From Rhynchopus euleeides (lineage: Eukaryota > Euglenozoa > Diplonemea > Diplonemida > Diplonemidae), in the NCBI GenBank assembly GCA_963210315.1, contig OY723259.1:2294001-2358000 (forward strand): a stretch of DNA of 64,000 nucleotides. The letters are read 5' to 3'. The notes beneath the pieces are model-generated. The model was not told the DNA's origin and ran no database searches. It saw only the letters and a list, made by a program, of their open reading frames with translations. A program made the position numbers and the translations under genes. Below are positions 32,949-43,063 of the stretch, one piece after another; the stretch's first letter is position 1; each line of letters starts with the position of its first letter.

Positions 32949-34220
32949 ATGGCGGCGTGCTCTGCACAGAGCATCTGGGACGAGGGGGCGCTGAGCGGGT
33001 GCACCTTCTCCATGTCATCGCTGTCGTCGGAGCAGCCAACCCAGCACGCGGCTGCCGCGCCTGCCGCTGCCGGCGTGTGCACCTCCTGCAGGCGCCGCCG
33101 CGACACCTCCGCCTTCTGCCCCCTGACAGGCGCACCCCACGGCTCCCCTACACCGCACCACGGCTGGGGCACCGCGGTGCCGCCTGGCGCCCCTCCCCCT
33201 GGCGTGGTGCGCCGCACACCACCCCCGCAGCCGCACCGCCGCCACACGCCGCACGACGCGGCACGCCTCTCCCCAGGCGCGTGCCGCTCCCGCAGGCGCC
33301 TGACACCCGCCACACCCATGCCGCCCCACGCACACGCCGCGCCTTCGCCCCCACCTGCATGGCAGGCGCAGCCGCTGCCGCGCCGGGCCCCACAGCAGGC
33401 CGACTCCCTCACCTCCAGCAGGGCCACCCCCCGCCACGACGTGCTCCGCACGCCGTCACCGGTGACGCGCCGCACGATACCCTCCCTCACCACCTCAGCA
33501 CATCACGCCGCTGCCGCGCTGCCCCACCGCCTGCCGCCTGGGCTGGACAACCCTGCCTCGCGGCACACGGGACGCCGGGACCCCACCCCCTGCCTCCTGC
33601 TGGGCTATGAGAGCGCGGCGGATCCCAACCACACGCTGCATGCCGCGATGGACGCCGTGACGGAGCTGCAGACGGCGCACGGGTCGGAGAGCTCCTCAGG
33701 CCTGCTGGGCCCCTCACAGCCCCCATACACCGCGGCAGCGCATCCGCCGCAGGCGGTTGCAGATGCAGCGGGGGGGCTGCTGCTGCTGCCGGTGGCACCG
33801 CCGCCTTCGGAGCTGCACCACTGCCCCGTGAGTGAGGTGCAGCGCGGGGTGCCCGACCAGACGGGGCTGCAGCCACGTGGCATGATTCCGTCGGGGCTGG
33901 CGGCGAATGCCGATGGCGGTGGTGTGATGGGTGGGCGCTACGGAGCTGGGGGCCGCTTCGCGGCCCCCGATCCCGTGCTGCCTGATGGGGCGTCATCCAG
34001 CTGCCTGTCGCAGGTCAGCTACTCGCCGGAGCAGGGTGACGGTGCGTTTCCGCTGGGCGCAGCGCCCGTCAGCCTCCACGCTGCTGAGTTGGGGGGAACG
34101 GAGCATTCGCTGCGGCCGTGTGACACCTCACATGACTCCGATGCCTCCCTAGAGGACTACCTGCTGCGCCTGCGACACGCAGCAGACGCAGTGGAGCGGG
34201 CCCTGTGGTTGGAGACGTAG
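32949..34220 (+). CDS. Low-complexity hypothetical protein, 423 residues
   Basis: ATG 32949 lies ten bases after CGTGCCTCACAG. The sequence begins MAACSAQSIWDEGALSGCTF and includes CTSCRRRRDTSAFCPLTG (a CxxC with further Cys). It then has long Pro/His/Arg/Ala-rich disordered stretches, and an acidic C-terminal helix, DASLEDYLLRLRHAADAVERAL, that may form a short coiled coil. No signal peptide, TM segment or enzyme motif is seen. Composition and start context match the neighbouring genes, so the frame is likely real. Confidence 0.65.
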   Translation: MAACSAQSIWDEGALSGCTFSMSSLSSEQPTQHAAAAPAAAGVCTSCRRRRDTSAFCPLTGAPHGSPTPHHGWGTAVPPGAPPPGVVRRTPPPQPHRRHTPHDAARLSPGACRSRRRLTPATPMPPHAHAAPSPPPAWQAQPLPRRAPQQADSLTSSRATPRHDVLRTPSPVTRRTIPSLTTSAHHAAAALPHRLPPGLDNPASRHTGRRDPTPCLLLGYESAADPNHTLHAAMDAVTELQTAHGSESSSGLLGPSQPPYTAAAHPPQAVADAAGGLLLLPVAPPPSELHHCPVSEVQRGVPDQTGLQPRGMIPSGLAANADGGGVMGGRYGAGGRFAAPDPVLPDGASSSCLSQVSYSPEQGDGAFPLGAAPVSLHAAELGGTEHSLRPCDTSHDSDASLEDYLLRLRHAADAVERALWLET

Positions 34221-34269
34221 GGGTGGGGGGGGTGGGGTGGGGCGTTCCCCGTGTGTGTGTTATTTTATA

Positions 34270-34396
34270 GAGAGTATTCAGGGTTGCCCTGTATTTCTGG
34301 CTCCGCCCTGGTGTCTGGGGACAGCCTCCACGCAGCAAAGGAGGTTGCTGTTGCCTTCCGTTCTTTGGTGGTTGCTTCCCCTGCTGTGGCGGCACA
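34270..34396 (+). repeat. Direct repeat upstream of the DUF4116 gene
   Basis: Starts GAGAGTATTCAGGGTTG. CCTGTATTTCTGGCTCCGCC and the following bases match 38351-38464 in the same orientation at roughly 85%. Confidence 0.75.
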
Positions 34397-34825
34397 AGAG
34401 CCCTGTCGGCGAAGGTGGTAAAATCCTTCGACCCCCCCCCTTTGTTAGAGGAATATCCGCAGAACGGTGGAATGCATGATGTGTGGGACTGGCCGACCCC
34501 GAGAGTGGTGTGTGTGTGTGTCTCCCAAAACCTGTGGAGCGGTTCTGCCTGATATTGTTCCCCCCCTCCCCCCCCGCCATTGTTCTGCTGTTCTGTGTCT
34601 GCGGCCGCAAGATGCCAACGGCCAGATAGATGGCGGTCTCTGGTGCACATAGACTGGTTTGGGCACAAGGCTGTGTAGAGGCAGAGGACAAGTGCACGAG
34701 CCCCGCCCTCTCCATCCCGATTGTTATATAAAGAGGGTTCGCACGCTGCACCTGCATTATTTGTGGCTTTGTGTCTTGGCAGTGCACACACCCTCCAGCA
34801 GACCATCGGCACACCAGAGTGTGGG

Positions 34826-37800
34826 ATGGAGGTGTACGCCATCGACACGCTGTCAGGGCGTGAGGAGCCTCTGGAGATCGATCCCGATGCGACGGTGTCT
34901 ACTCTGAAGCGGCGGTGCGGCGAGGCCTTCGGGTTCGGGGAGGACGTGGAGCTGAGCGTTGGCGGGCAGCGCGTCGCGTGTGACGGGGCGGAGTGTATCA
35001 GCAGTGTCGCCGCCTTCTCGGGCGGGTGCCAGGTGGGGGTGGTGCGTGGGGTGGCGCAGTTTGTGGCGCAGCTGCGCAGGGGTGCTGTGAAGATGGACGA
35101 CATCCCAGTGTGGGCTCAGCAGCGGCGCGAGTGCGTTCTGGCGGTCCTGACACGCGTCCTCAAGAGAAGGGAGCGGCGCGTGAGAAGGCTGCGGGGTGGT
35201 GGCGATGAAGATGACGATGAGGACGACGAGGACGCGGGGGAGGACATCGTCATCCTGCCACACTGGGTGCACCCCTCGCTGCACGACGACAAGGAGGTGA
35301 TGCTGCATTTCGTGAGGTGCAATCCTAACGCCTTTCTACGTGCCAGTCCCGAACTGCGTTCAGATGCAGATGTCGTCATCGCGGTGTTGGAGCAAGACGC
35401 ATCGATGTGGCAACATGTCGTGGACAAAAGCCTGCAGGAGCAGCGCAGCGTTGCGCTCGTTGCTGTGCCGCACTGCGCTAACAGCGCTGTGTGGCTCAGC
35501 GACAAGGCCTTCGTGCTTGAAGCACTGGAGCGGACCACGGCGCTGACGTTGGCAGACGTGAACGCGACGTTGCAGCAGGACAAAGAGGTCATCATGAAAG
35601 CACTACAGGAGCTCGTGGTTGAATTCAGTGACCTCCCTGAAGAGCTGCGAGGGGACAAAGAGGTCGTCATGAAATTACTGAGTGATGGTGTCCCGATACG
35701 TTTCAACGATGTCAGCGAGGCGCTGCGAAGGGACAAAGATGTCGTCATGAAGGGCCTCCCTTTCAAGTATCTGAAGAACTTTCACCAACTGAGTACGACG
35801 TTGCAGGAGGACAAAGACGTCGCCATGAAGGCTCTGGAGACTGACGCAGTGAGCTTCTGTGATCTACCCGAAGCTCTGCGAGGGGACAGAGACGTCGTCA
35901 GGAAGGCATGCCAGAAGGGTTCTCTGTACAACTTTCACCACCTGAGCAGGGGGCTGCAGAAGGAGAAGGAGGTCGTCATGGAGGCGCTTGGCTGGCTCGG
36001 GCTGTATTTCGGTTACCTGAGCGAGGCGCTGCGGGGGGACAAGGAGGTCGTGATGAAAGCGCTTGCTAATGTCACGACAGATTTCGAGGAGGACATGCCT
36101 CCGACGCTGGATTTCGGTGATGTCAGCGAAGCACTGCGAGGGGACAAAGACGTCGTCATGGAGGCACTCGGCCGTGATGAGGTTCAAGTTGTTTTCAGTA
36201 CCGTCAGCGAGGCGCTGCGAGGGGACAAAGACGTCGTCATGAAGGCACTCAAGGGTAACCAACTGAAGGACTTTCATCAAGTGAGCGCGACGTTGCAGCA
36301 AGACAAAGAGGTTGTCATGGCGGCATTGGGCTTTTGCAGAGTGAAATTCGGTGCTCTCAGCGAGGCGATGCGAGGGGATCGAGACGTCGTCATGAAGGCA
36401 CTCGAGAAACACCAGCTGAAGGATTTTCATCATGTGAGCGCGGCGTTGCAGCAAGAAAAACAGCTAGTCATGGCGGCATTTGGGTCGACGAAAGTGAAGT
36501 TCAGCGCTCTCAGCGAGGCGATGCGAGGGGATAAGGAGTTCGTCATGGAGGCACTTCGTCAGTCTGCTGTCAAAATAGCCTTCCGTGATGTCAGCGAGGC
36601 GCTGCGTGGGGACAAAGACGTCGTCATGAGGGCACTCAGTGAAGCGCGTCATGTCAGACTGGATTTCGGTGATGTCAGCGAGGAACTGCGAGGGGACAAG
36701 GAGGTCGCCATGAAGGCACTGGAGAAACGTTTTCTGAGGGACTTTCATCAACTGAGCGCCACGTTGCAGGAAGACAAGAAGGTTGCCCTGAAGGCACTTC
36801 GTAAGAAGATTGTCACGTTTGATGATCTGAGCGAGTCGCTGCGAGGGGACAAAAAGGTAGTCATGAAATCACTTGCTTTGGGAATGGTAAACCACTTGAA
36901 CCAAGTGAGCGTGACGTTGCAGCAGGACAAAGAGGTCGTCATGAAGGCCCTTGTGCATGTCACAACAGTTGGTGGTCTGAGCGAAGAGCTGCGAGCGGAC
37001 AAAGAGGTCGCCATGAGGGCACTTCGGAGGAATGTTGTCAAGTTCGGTGATCTGGGCGAGTCGCTGCGAGGGGACAAAGATGTAGTCATGAAATCACTTG
37101 ATTGGGGAAAGGTGAAATACTTAAACCAAATGAGCGCGACGTTGCAGCAGGACAGAGAGATCGTCATGAAGGCCCTTGGGCATGTCACAATCGTTGTGAG
37201 GGATCTGAGCGAAGCGCTGCGAGGGGACAAAGAGGTCGTCATGAAGGCTCTTGATTGCGGTGCCCTGGAGGACTTTCACCTCCACCAAGTGAGTGGGACG
37301 TTGCTGGCTGACAAGGAGGTCGTCATGAAGGGGCTTGGTTTGAGCACTCCTGTGAAAGTGAATTTCTCTCAGCTGAGCGAGGCGCTGCGAGGGGACAAAG
37401 AGGTCGTCATGAAGGTGATTGATACCTTCCAGCTGGACAGCTTTCGAGGAATAAGCGCGGCGTTGCAGGCAGACAGAGAGGTCGTCATGACAGCACTGAA
37501 TAGTGGCCAGGTGCGTCACTTTCACCAACTCACTAAGGCGTTCCAGGAGGACAAAGAGATCGCCACTGGTGCACTGTTTGTGACAGACGCGACGTTCGCA
37601 CAGCTGGGAGAGGCTCTTCGAACCGACAAATCCTTCGTGACGCAGGCGCTCGCTTTCGGGAGCGCCCCCTACGCCGACATCGCCGACCCGCTGCGGCAAG
37701 ACACGGACATTGCGCTGGCAGCTATTGCAAAGATGCCCTGCATGTTCATCAGAATGGACCCTGCGCTGCGTGACGACCTGGACGTGGCACTTGCTGCCAT

Positions 37801-38023
37801 CCGTGCCGACCCGTGCAACTTCGTCTATGCGGGGGACAGTGTGCGTGCTGACAGGCGGGCAGCACTTGCCGCTTTCCCCGAGCACATGTCACGACGGGCT
37901 CCTGTGCTACTCCCTTTTGCCAGTGCAGATCTGCAGGCAGACCGCGAGGTGGTGCTTGCTGCGGTGCGTGCGAACCCACAGAACGCCGCCCACGCCAGCC
38001 CTGCCCTGCAAGACCTGTTCTGA
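34826..38023 (+). CDS. Giant DUF4116-repeat protein with ubiquitin-like N-terminus
   Basis: A 1065-residue protein. ATG 34826 was chosen because TTGTGTCTTGGCAG (about 34778-34791) gives a likely acceptor that removes the earlier in-frame ATG at 34721. Residues 1-75 (MEVYAIDTLSGREEPLEIDP, then DATVSTLKRRCGEAFGF) resemble a ubiquitin-like fold. An acidic stretch follows near 130-145 (DEDDDEDDEDAGED). The rest is about 35 units of roughly 24 residues of the DUF4116 type. Two flavours tend to alternate: DLSEALRGDKEVVMKAL and LKDFHQVSATLQQDKEVVMKAL. The last four or five units are more diverged. The function of DUF4116 is unknown; the array likely forms a helical solenoid. Near-identical direct repeats lie on both sides of the gene. 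Confidence 0.85.
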   Translation: MEVYAIDTLSGREEPLEIDPDATVSTLKRRCGEAFGFGEDVELSVGGQRVACDGAECISSVAAFSGGCQVGVVRGVAQFVAQLRRGAVKMDDIPVWAQQRRECVLAVLTRVLKRRERRVRRLRGGGDEDDDEDDEDAGEDIVILPHWVHPSLHDDKEVMLHFVRCNPNAFLRASPELRSDADVVIAVLEQDASMWQHVVDKSLQEQRSVALVAVPHCANSAVWLSDKAFVLEALERTTALTLADVNATLQQDKEVIMKALQELVVEFSDLPEELRGDKEVVMKLLSDGVPIRFNDVSEALRRDKDVVMKGLPFKYLKNFHQLSTTLQEDKDVAMKALETDAVSFCDLPEALRGDRDVVRKACQKGSLYNFHHLSRGLQKEKEVVMEALGWLGLYFGYLSEALRGDKEVVMKALANVTTDFEEDMPPTLDFGDVSEALRGDKDVVMEALGRDEVQVVFSTVSEALRGDKDVVMKALKGNQLKDFHQVSATLQQDKEVVMAALGFCRVKFGALSEAMRGDRDVVMKALEKHQLKDFHHVSAALQQEKQLVMAAFGSTKVKFSALSEAMRGDKEFVMEALRQSAVKIAFRDVSEALRGDKDVVMRALSEARHVRLDFGDVSEELRGDKEVAMKALEKRFLRDFHQLSATLQEDKKVALKALRKKIVTFDDLSESLRGDKKVVMKSLALGMVNHLNQVSVTLQQDKEVVMKALVHVTTVGGLSEELRADKEVAMRALRRNVVKFGDLGESLRGDKDVVMKSLDWGKVKYLNQMSATLQQDREIVMKALGHVTIVVRDLSEALRGDKEVVMKALDCGALEDFHLHQVSGTLLADKEVVMKGLGLSTPVKVNFSQLSEALRGDKEVVMKVIDTFQLDSFRGISAALQADREVVMTALNSGQVRHFHQLTKAFQEDKEIATGALFVTDATFAQLGEALRTDKSFVTQALAFGSAPYADIADPLRQDTDIALAAIAKMPCMFIRMDPALRDDLDVALAAIRADPCNFVYAGDSVRADRRAALAAFPEHMSRRAPVLLPFASADLQADREVVLAAVRANPQNAAHASPALQDLF

Positions 38024-38955
38024 GGCGGAGGGAGCCGCCACCCCACCGCACCCTGCCGCCCTCACCTTCCGTGGCCCTCCTCCAGACACCGCCCCCGCTC
38101 TGTGCTCCTCACCAGACATCTGGTTCCCGACGCTTCCTGATGGACGCTTGAAACCGCTGATGAGGGGCAACACGAGGCACAGACGCGTCTGCAAATCAAC
38201 CACGACTTCACAAGCCAGGCACCGCATCCTCCGTCCCACCCCTGCTGTGGAGGCGCAGCTATTCCTTGGGGGATGTGTGGGTTGTGTTGTCGTGTCACAC
38301 GGTAGTCCGTTGATGCGCTTGCTAGGATTGGTTGATGGTTTGTGTTCCGAGAGAGCATTCAGAGTTGTCCTGTATTTCTGGCTCCGCCCTGGTGTCTGGG
38401 GACAGCCTCCACACAGCAAAGAATGTTGTTGTTGTCTTCCGTTATTCCCTTTTTTGGCGGCACACAGACACAACCGCCAGGACGAAGAACCCGTCGTAGA
38501 TGAAATCCTCCCAGAAGGTAGATGCATGGTGTGTCGGCAAGGACACGTCTAGAGCCCCACCCCCCGCACAATGCGAGAAGCTCTTCGTCAAGAGGGCGTC
38601 CGTGACAGATCCGATCCCGCCCCCGGTTTGCCGAAGATCGTTTTACAGCCTTGTGAGACTCCTTATTGGCAGTCCCACCAGACCCTTCCCTTTTTGCTGC
38701 CGTCTTCTGGTTAGGAATCACCACCCACACCCGAATTGCAGGCACAGCGCCACTACACAGCGCGCAGCAACGCGCGGGCCCTTTTCGCCGAGGGCAGAGA
38801 CAACCGTCTGGGAGGAGGGGCGTGTGTGGGGTGGGGGTCCCAGCACTGCGCTGTGAGCGGCGTATCTATTGTTGAGGCGAGACGTGTGGGAGGCACACAC
38901 GACCCCTCAGGATTCAGGAGGCGGGTGTTCTGCACTCGTTTAGTCGCCCGCACTG
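38024..38955. other. Intergenic with copy 2 of a direct repeat
   Basis: No gene is supported. It carries the direct repeat at 38351-38464. Confidence 0.5.
38351..38464 (+). repeat. Direct repeat downstream of the DUF4116 gene
   Basis: It matches 34270-34396. GACAGCCTCCACRCAGCAAA is shared apart from one base, and both end at GGCGGCACA. Confidence 0.75.
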
Positions 38956-40622
38956 ATGGAGGATGTGGACGATGACATGTGGAAGTCGTACCAGGTGCTT
39001 GACACATATTTCACTGTCCCGCGGAAATACGAGCTGCAGACAGTTGTGGGGCGTGGGCAGTACGGCACGGTGTGCCGTGCCACCACCGTCGGCAAAGACG
39101 GTGTGGAGCGCAAGGTGGCGCTGAAAAAGATTGCAGTGCCCTGCACGGGCAGGGTCGAGCTCCCGGAGCTCCGCCGGGTAGTGCGCGAGGTGGCCCTGCT
39201 GAAGCACTTCCACCACGAGAACATCATCGGCCTGGAGGATGCCTTCATCGCACCCACGCTCACCACAGAGAAGAACACGGAAGACGTCTACCTTGTCATG
39301 GAGGTATGCAGCGTCGGTGCCAAGCCCCCTCCCTCTCCACCTCGCAACCGCCACCACCACCACCCCAACACAGCTGCTGGATGTCGACCTTGCGGGTCTC
39401 CTGAAGCTCCACAGGGCACTGTCTCTGGACCACGTCCGGTATTTCGGCTCACAGATGCTTCGGGCCATGGCGCACGTGCATGAGAGCGGGATCATGCACC
39501 GAGACCTGAAGCCTAGGTATGCCTTGTAGCCCCCGCAGAGCGTATCAACCCCCCCTCCGCCTTCATAGCAATATTGTGGTGAACGGCGACTGCGACCTGA
39601 AGATAGTGGACTTCGGGTTGGCACGCGTGCTGGATGGGGATGAGATGACGGAGTATGTCGTGACGCGGTACTACAGGGCACCGGAGCTGCTGCTTGAGAG
39701 CAGCAACTACACGCCTGCCATCGACATGTGGAGCGTGGGGTGCATCCTGGTGGAGATGGCGGCGGGATCTGTGCTGATCCCCGGCAACGACATCCGCGAC
39801 CAGGTCGTCAGCATCCTGAAGACCACAGGCAAGCCCCCCCCACGGAGCATCGAGAAGATCTCCTCCGAGCGTGCACGAGAGTTCGTCCGGTCCCAGCCGG
39901 ACTTCCCCAGCATGGACCTGATGGCCTTTATCAAGCGCGAGCGCGAAAAGCGCGGGAGGGAGATGGAGGACTTTGCCCCCCTCTGCGACCTTGTCTCGAA
40001 GCTGCTCGTCTTCTCCGCTGAGGAGCGCCTGTCGGCACGGGAGGCCCTGCTGGTATGCCAGGCAGCGCTGGTGGCTCACCACCCCCCTCCACCCGTGTCT
40101 TGCAGCCCCACCCCTTCTCCAAAGTTCTAAGTTGCAGTCAGATTATTCGCAGCCTGGGCGAAGTCATGCCCTGTCCTCCTCCCCACCACCACCACCACCA
40201 CACAGCACCCGCTGTGGACCGACGAGGACGAGGAGGAGGAGGCAGAGGAGGAGGAGCCGGAGGAGGGCCCTGCTGGGGAGGAGGGTGTGGAGGGCGGCGG
40301 TGGCCAGGCCGGGGATCCGCCCGCGCCGCTGCTGCACATCAACGTGGAGCGGAAGACGGTGCCGGAGCTCCGGTCGGTGCTGGAGGAGATGGTTGGTGCG
40401 TTCCCATCGGAACGGCTGAAACGAGAAAAGCTGCGCCTGAAGCGCGAGATGGAGGGGCTCCCCGCTGAAGAGCCAGCGCCGACGCCCCCTGCGCCTGAGG
40501 TGCCCGAGTCGCCCGCAGACGCTGCGGACACCCCGAACAGCGACGACCGCACTGCAGACAGGGAGAGCGACACCGCACGAGATGCTGACATCCTTGAATA
40601 CGAAAAATACTACCCAATATAG
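38956..40622 (+). CDS. ERK-type MAP kinase, four exons
   Basis: Exons 38956-39303, 39374-39516, 39569-40052 and 40206-40622 give 463 residues. All introns (70, 52, 153 bp) start GTATGC and end CACAG, CATAG or CACAG; the first and third have CAC-rich tracts. The kinase motifs appear in order: glycine loop VGRGQYGTV, VALKKI lysine, HRDLKPSN (the serine codon is split by intron 2), KIVDFGLAR, activation loop MTEYVVTRYYRAPELL with the dual-phosphorylation TEY, DMWSVGCILVEM, and SAREALL then HPLWTDED across intron 3. The ALL-HPLW join fits the usual ALxHP end of kinase domains and picks the 40205 acceptor over an earlier TTGCAG at 40105. An acidic Glu/Pro-rich tail of about 130 residues follows and is unusual in length. 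It probably acts in a MAPK cascade in cytosol or nucleus. Confidence 0.92.
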
Positions 40623-42362
40623 TGGGCTGTGTGCAGGCAGGGTCCGCAAAGGCAGCGTCGTGAGTTCCGCTCGCAGTGGGGGCGACCTGCGCTCTACATA
40701 GAGAGAGGATATCTTATCCACGTGTGTGTGTGGAGATCACATCAAGAGCAAGTGCTCAGTGTGTGTCTACACTGCGATAAAAATATTCACGTGTGTGCGT
40801 GCAGGGCAGCGAGGCGCCGGAGTCTCGGGGCCTGATGCCTCACACCGTGTCACACCGTGCCAGCTTATTAGAGTGTGCCGCCAGGCAGGGGGTGGGGGGG
40901 CGCAGCACAGATCTTCGTGATGGGGCGGGGGTGGTGGTGGTGGTGGTGGCCTGTGGATGATTTGTGCCTGCAGGTTTTGTATCGCCAGAGATGGCTGAGC
41001 GGGACTCCTTCCGAGGTTTGCGGGGGGAGGGGCAGGTTTTACGGGGGGAGGGGGTGGGTGGGTGGGTGGACGGGGTGGTGGGTTTGCGTTGGCTGTGCTG
41101 CTCCAGTGAGATGATCCTGATTCGGGTCTTGGCGGGTTCCCCCTTCCTGCCCGGGTTACCCATCGCTTCAGCCAGGGGTGGGGTGGGGGTGTGGTGGGAA
41201 GTGGACAACCAGGCTTGCCTCGAGAAAACGGACATCTGAGCCTGAGCCCAAGAAGCCAAGAGCCTGCGCCTGTTCGAACAAAACGGACGTCTGGGCCTGC
41301 GACACACCGGCAACAGAGGCCCGAAAGGCAAAACTGCCCCGAGGGCGGCTTTCACACCAACCTGTCCCACCCGAATTCGTTCTCTGCATACCGTTGCAGG
41401 GGTGTCGATAGGGAGCCGGGTTTGCCTTGATGCGTTGCGTTGACTTTGGGGTTGGGCATTCTTCCACCGCATTTCTGTGCGTTTTTATGGAGTGTTGTTG
41501 TGTGGGGCCTCGTGCTCCAAGGATGCTATCCATCGCCCAGCCACACACCATGGCTGCATCACATCACCACAACATCGACTTATTGTGGAGGGTTTCTGGA
41601 GGTGCTTCGCTCTCGACAAGTAGTAGTTTGCGAGTAGCAAAAATTCAGCGTTTTTCGTCACACGTTGGAAACCGTGTTTTTCGTTTGCAAATCTGAAGAG
41701 AACAGAAGAGCCTCTGGGTATTCGTCGCTCGCGAGAACACCCAGTTGCGCAGAGCGCAGTGATCTTCTTGCAAGGTTTTGCACGGGCACAGTTTTCTGCT
41801 TGTGAGCGGAGCTCTGAAAAAGGGGTGAAATGTACCCAAAAAATTCGACCCGGAGCGAAAAGACCCTCGCACGTCCACTCTCCACAAGCGCCCCTTTCCT
41901 CAGGTCGTGACTCCTGATAGTGTCAAGACTCGATCGATGTTTCTTAGCAACTTGTCCAGCTGCCGAGAATAATCAAGAAGGGCAAGTGCCAGGCAATGCC
42001 ATTACAGGGGGCAGAGGGGTGGAGCGCACTGCAGCCACCGGCCTGAGACCCCCCCCCCCCCCCCCACCCCCCACCCCCCACCCCCCACCCCCCACGGCCA
42101 CCGATCTGTGCCTCCGGGTATTGCCAGGCTTGCTGGTGCATCCTTCTGGCCAGAAGGCTGGTGTGTCTTGGGAAACCGTCTTCTCCCTACCCACCGCGTC
42201 CCTTCCCCTCCTGGATCATCTGGCCACTTTCCCGTGGTGACGGCGTGCGCCCGTCAGAACGGTGCTCTTTGGCCACACATTATGCAGCACACCTGCCTTG
42301 ATGCGGTTCTCCACTCTCGACACACACACACATCCCACGGCAGGCAACAGACCCTCGGCCCG
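40623..42362. other. Intergenic with one hairpin motif
   Basis: It holds hairpin copy 5 (40738). A short near-duplication AAAACGGACRTCTGRGCCTG occurs at about 41226 and 41281. Nothing else is recognised. Confidence 0.5.
40738..40800 (+). ncRNA. Hairpin motif, copy 5
   Basis: CACAT pairs with GTGTG and GAGC with GCTC around an AAGT loop (40738-40763). GTCTACACTGCGATAAAAAT follows. It is 115 bp after the kinase stop codon. Confidence 0.5.
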
Positions 42363-42920
42363 ATGGGTGCTGAGGAGACTGTGTGCGAGGTGTGCGGTGA
42401 TGGGGCACGGAAGTATAAGACGCCCTGCTGCAAGGCATGGTACTGCTGTGTGCAATGCTACAAGAACCACTTCGAGGTGAAGGGCTGTGCCGGTCAGCGC
42501 AAGGAGCGAGAAGAAGAGAGGGAGCGCCGGGTGCGCGTGCTGGCGGAGGACCAGCTGCGGGAGCGGGAGCTTGTTGACGACCTGACGGTCAGCTCCAAGC
42601 AGCTGGAGGCTGTGAGCCGCGACAGCAGCATCAGGGCACAGATACGGGACCCTGCCCTGCAGGAGCTCATCACCAACATCGACAAAGACCCCGACAGGCT
42701 CTCCGCACTCAACACCGCGTGCCTCTTCAACCCCGACTTCCATGCCTTCACCGAGCGTGTTGCCGACCTCATCGCCATGCACGAGCCTGCCACGAAGCGC
42801 ACGCGTCGCTCAGCTGCAGCGAAGCCAGCAGCAGCAAAGCCCCAGGCTCAAGAGCAGCAGCAGGAAGGCGCGCCGGTGGACGCACCGCCCACACCACCAC
42901 CAGAGGAGGTCGTGCTGTGA
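42363..42920 (+). CDS. Zinc-finger HIT domain protein (ZNHIT3-like)
   Basis: A 185-residue protein. ATG 42363 follows CCACGGCAG by about 20 bases. The N-terminus holds a treble-clef HIT-type finger: CEVCGDGARKYKTPCCKAWY, then CCVQCYKNHFEVKGC. A Glu/Arg-rich helix (KEREEERERRVRVLAEDQLR) follows, then an ordered region (LQELITNIDKDPDRLSALN) and an Ala/Lys/Gln/Pro tail. HIT fingers occur in proteins that work with the R2TP chaperone and in box C/D snoRNP assembly. The length and the ELIxxIDxxPDR segment fit the ZNHIT3 group best. Two hairpin motifs follow the stop at 20 and 100 bp. Confidence 0.8.
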   Translation: MGAEETVCEVCGDGARKYKTPCCKAWYCCVQCYKNHFEVKGCAGQRKEREEERERRVRVLAEDQLRERELVDDLTVSSKQLEAVSRDSSIRAQIRDPALQELITNIDKDPDRLSALNTACLFNPDFHAFTERVADLIAMHEPATKRTRRSAAAKPAAAKPQAQEQQQEGAPVDAPPTPPPEEVVL

Positions 42921-42939
42921 AGGGGTGTGGTGTGGAGAC

Positions 42940-43000
42940 CACACCAAGAGCAGGGTGCTGGTGTGCTGCACTAGCCACCACACCTATTCTATACAAAAAT
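42940..43000 (+). ncRNA. Hairpin motif, copy 6
   Basis: CACACC pairs with GGTGTG and AGCA with TGCT around a GGG loop (42940-42965). GCTGCACTAGCCACCACACC follows, then an A-rich stretch. The inner stem differs from copies 4, 5 and 7 on both sides yet still pairs. Confidence 0.55.
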
Positions 43001-43022
43001 ATCGCCGCCCTGGGTGTGAGAT

Positions 43023-43063
43023 CACATCAAGAGCAAGTGCTCGGTGTGTGTATAAAAAGATTC
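43023..43063 (+). ncRNA. Hairpin motif, copy 7
   Basis: CACATC-AA-GAGC-AAGT-GCTC-GGTGTG (43023-43048) pairs fully with one T.G. TGTATAAAAAGATTCGCG follows. Confidence 0.55.
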
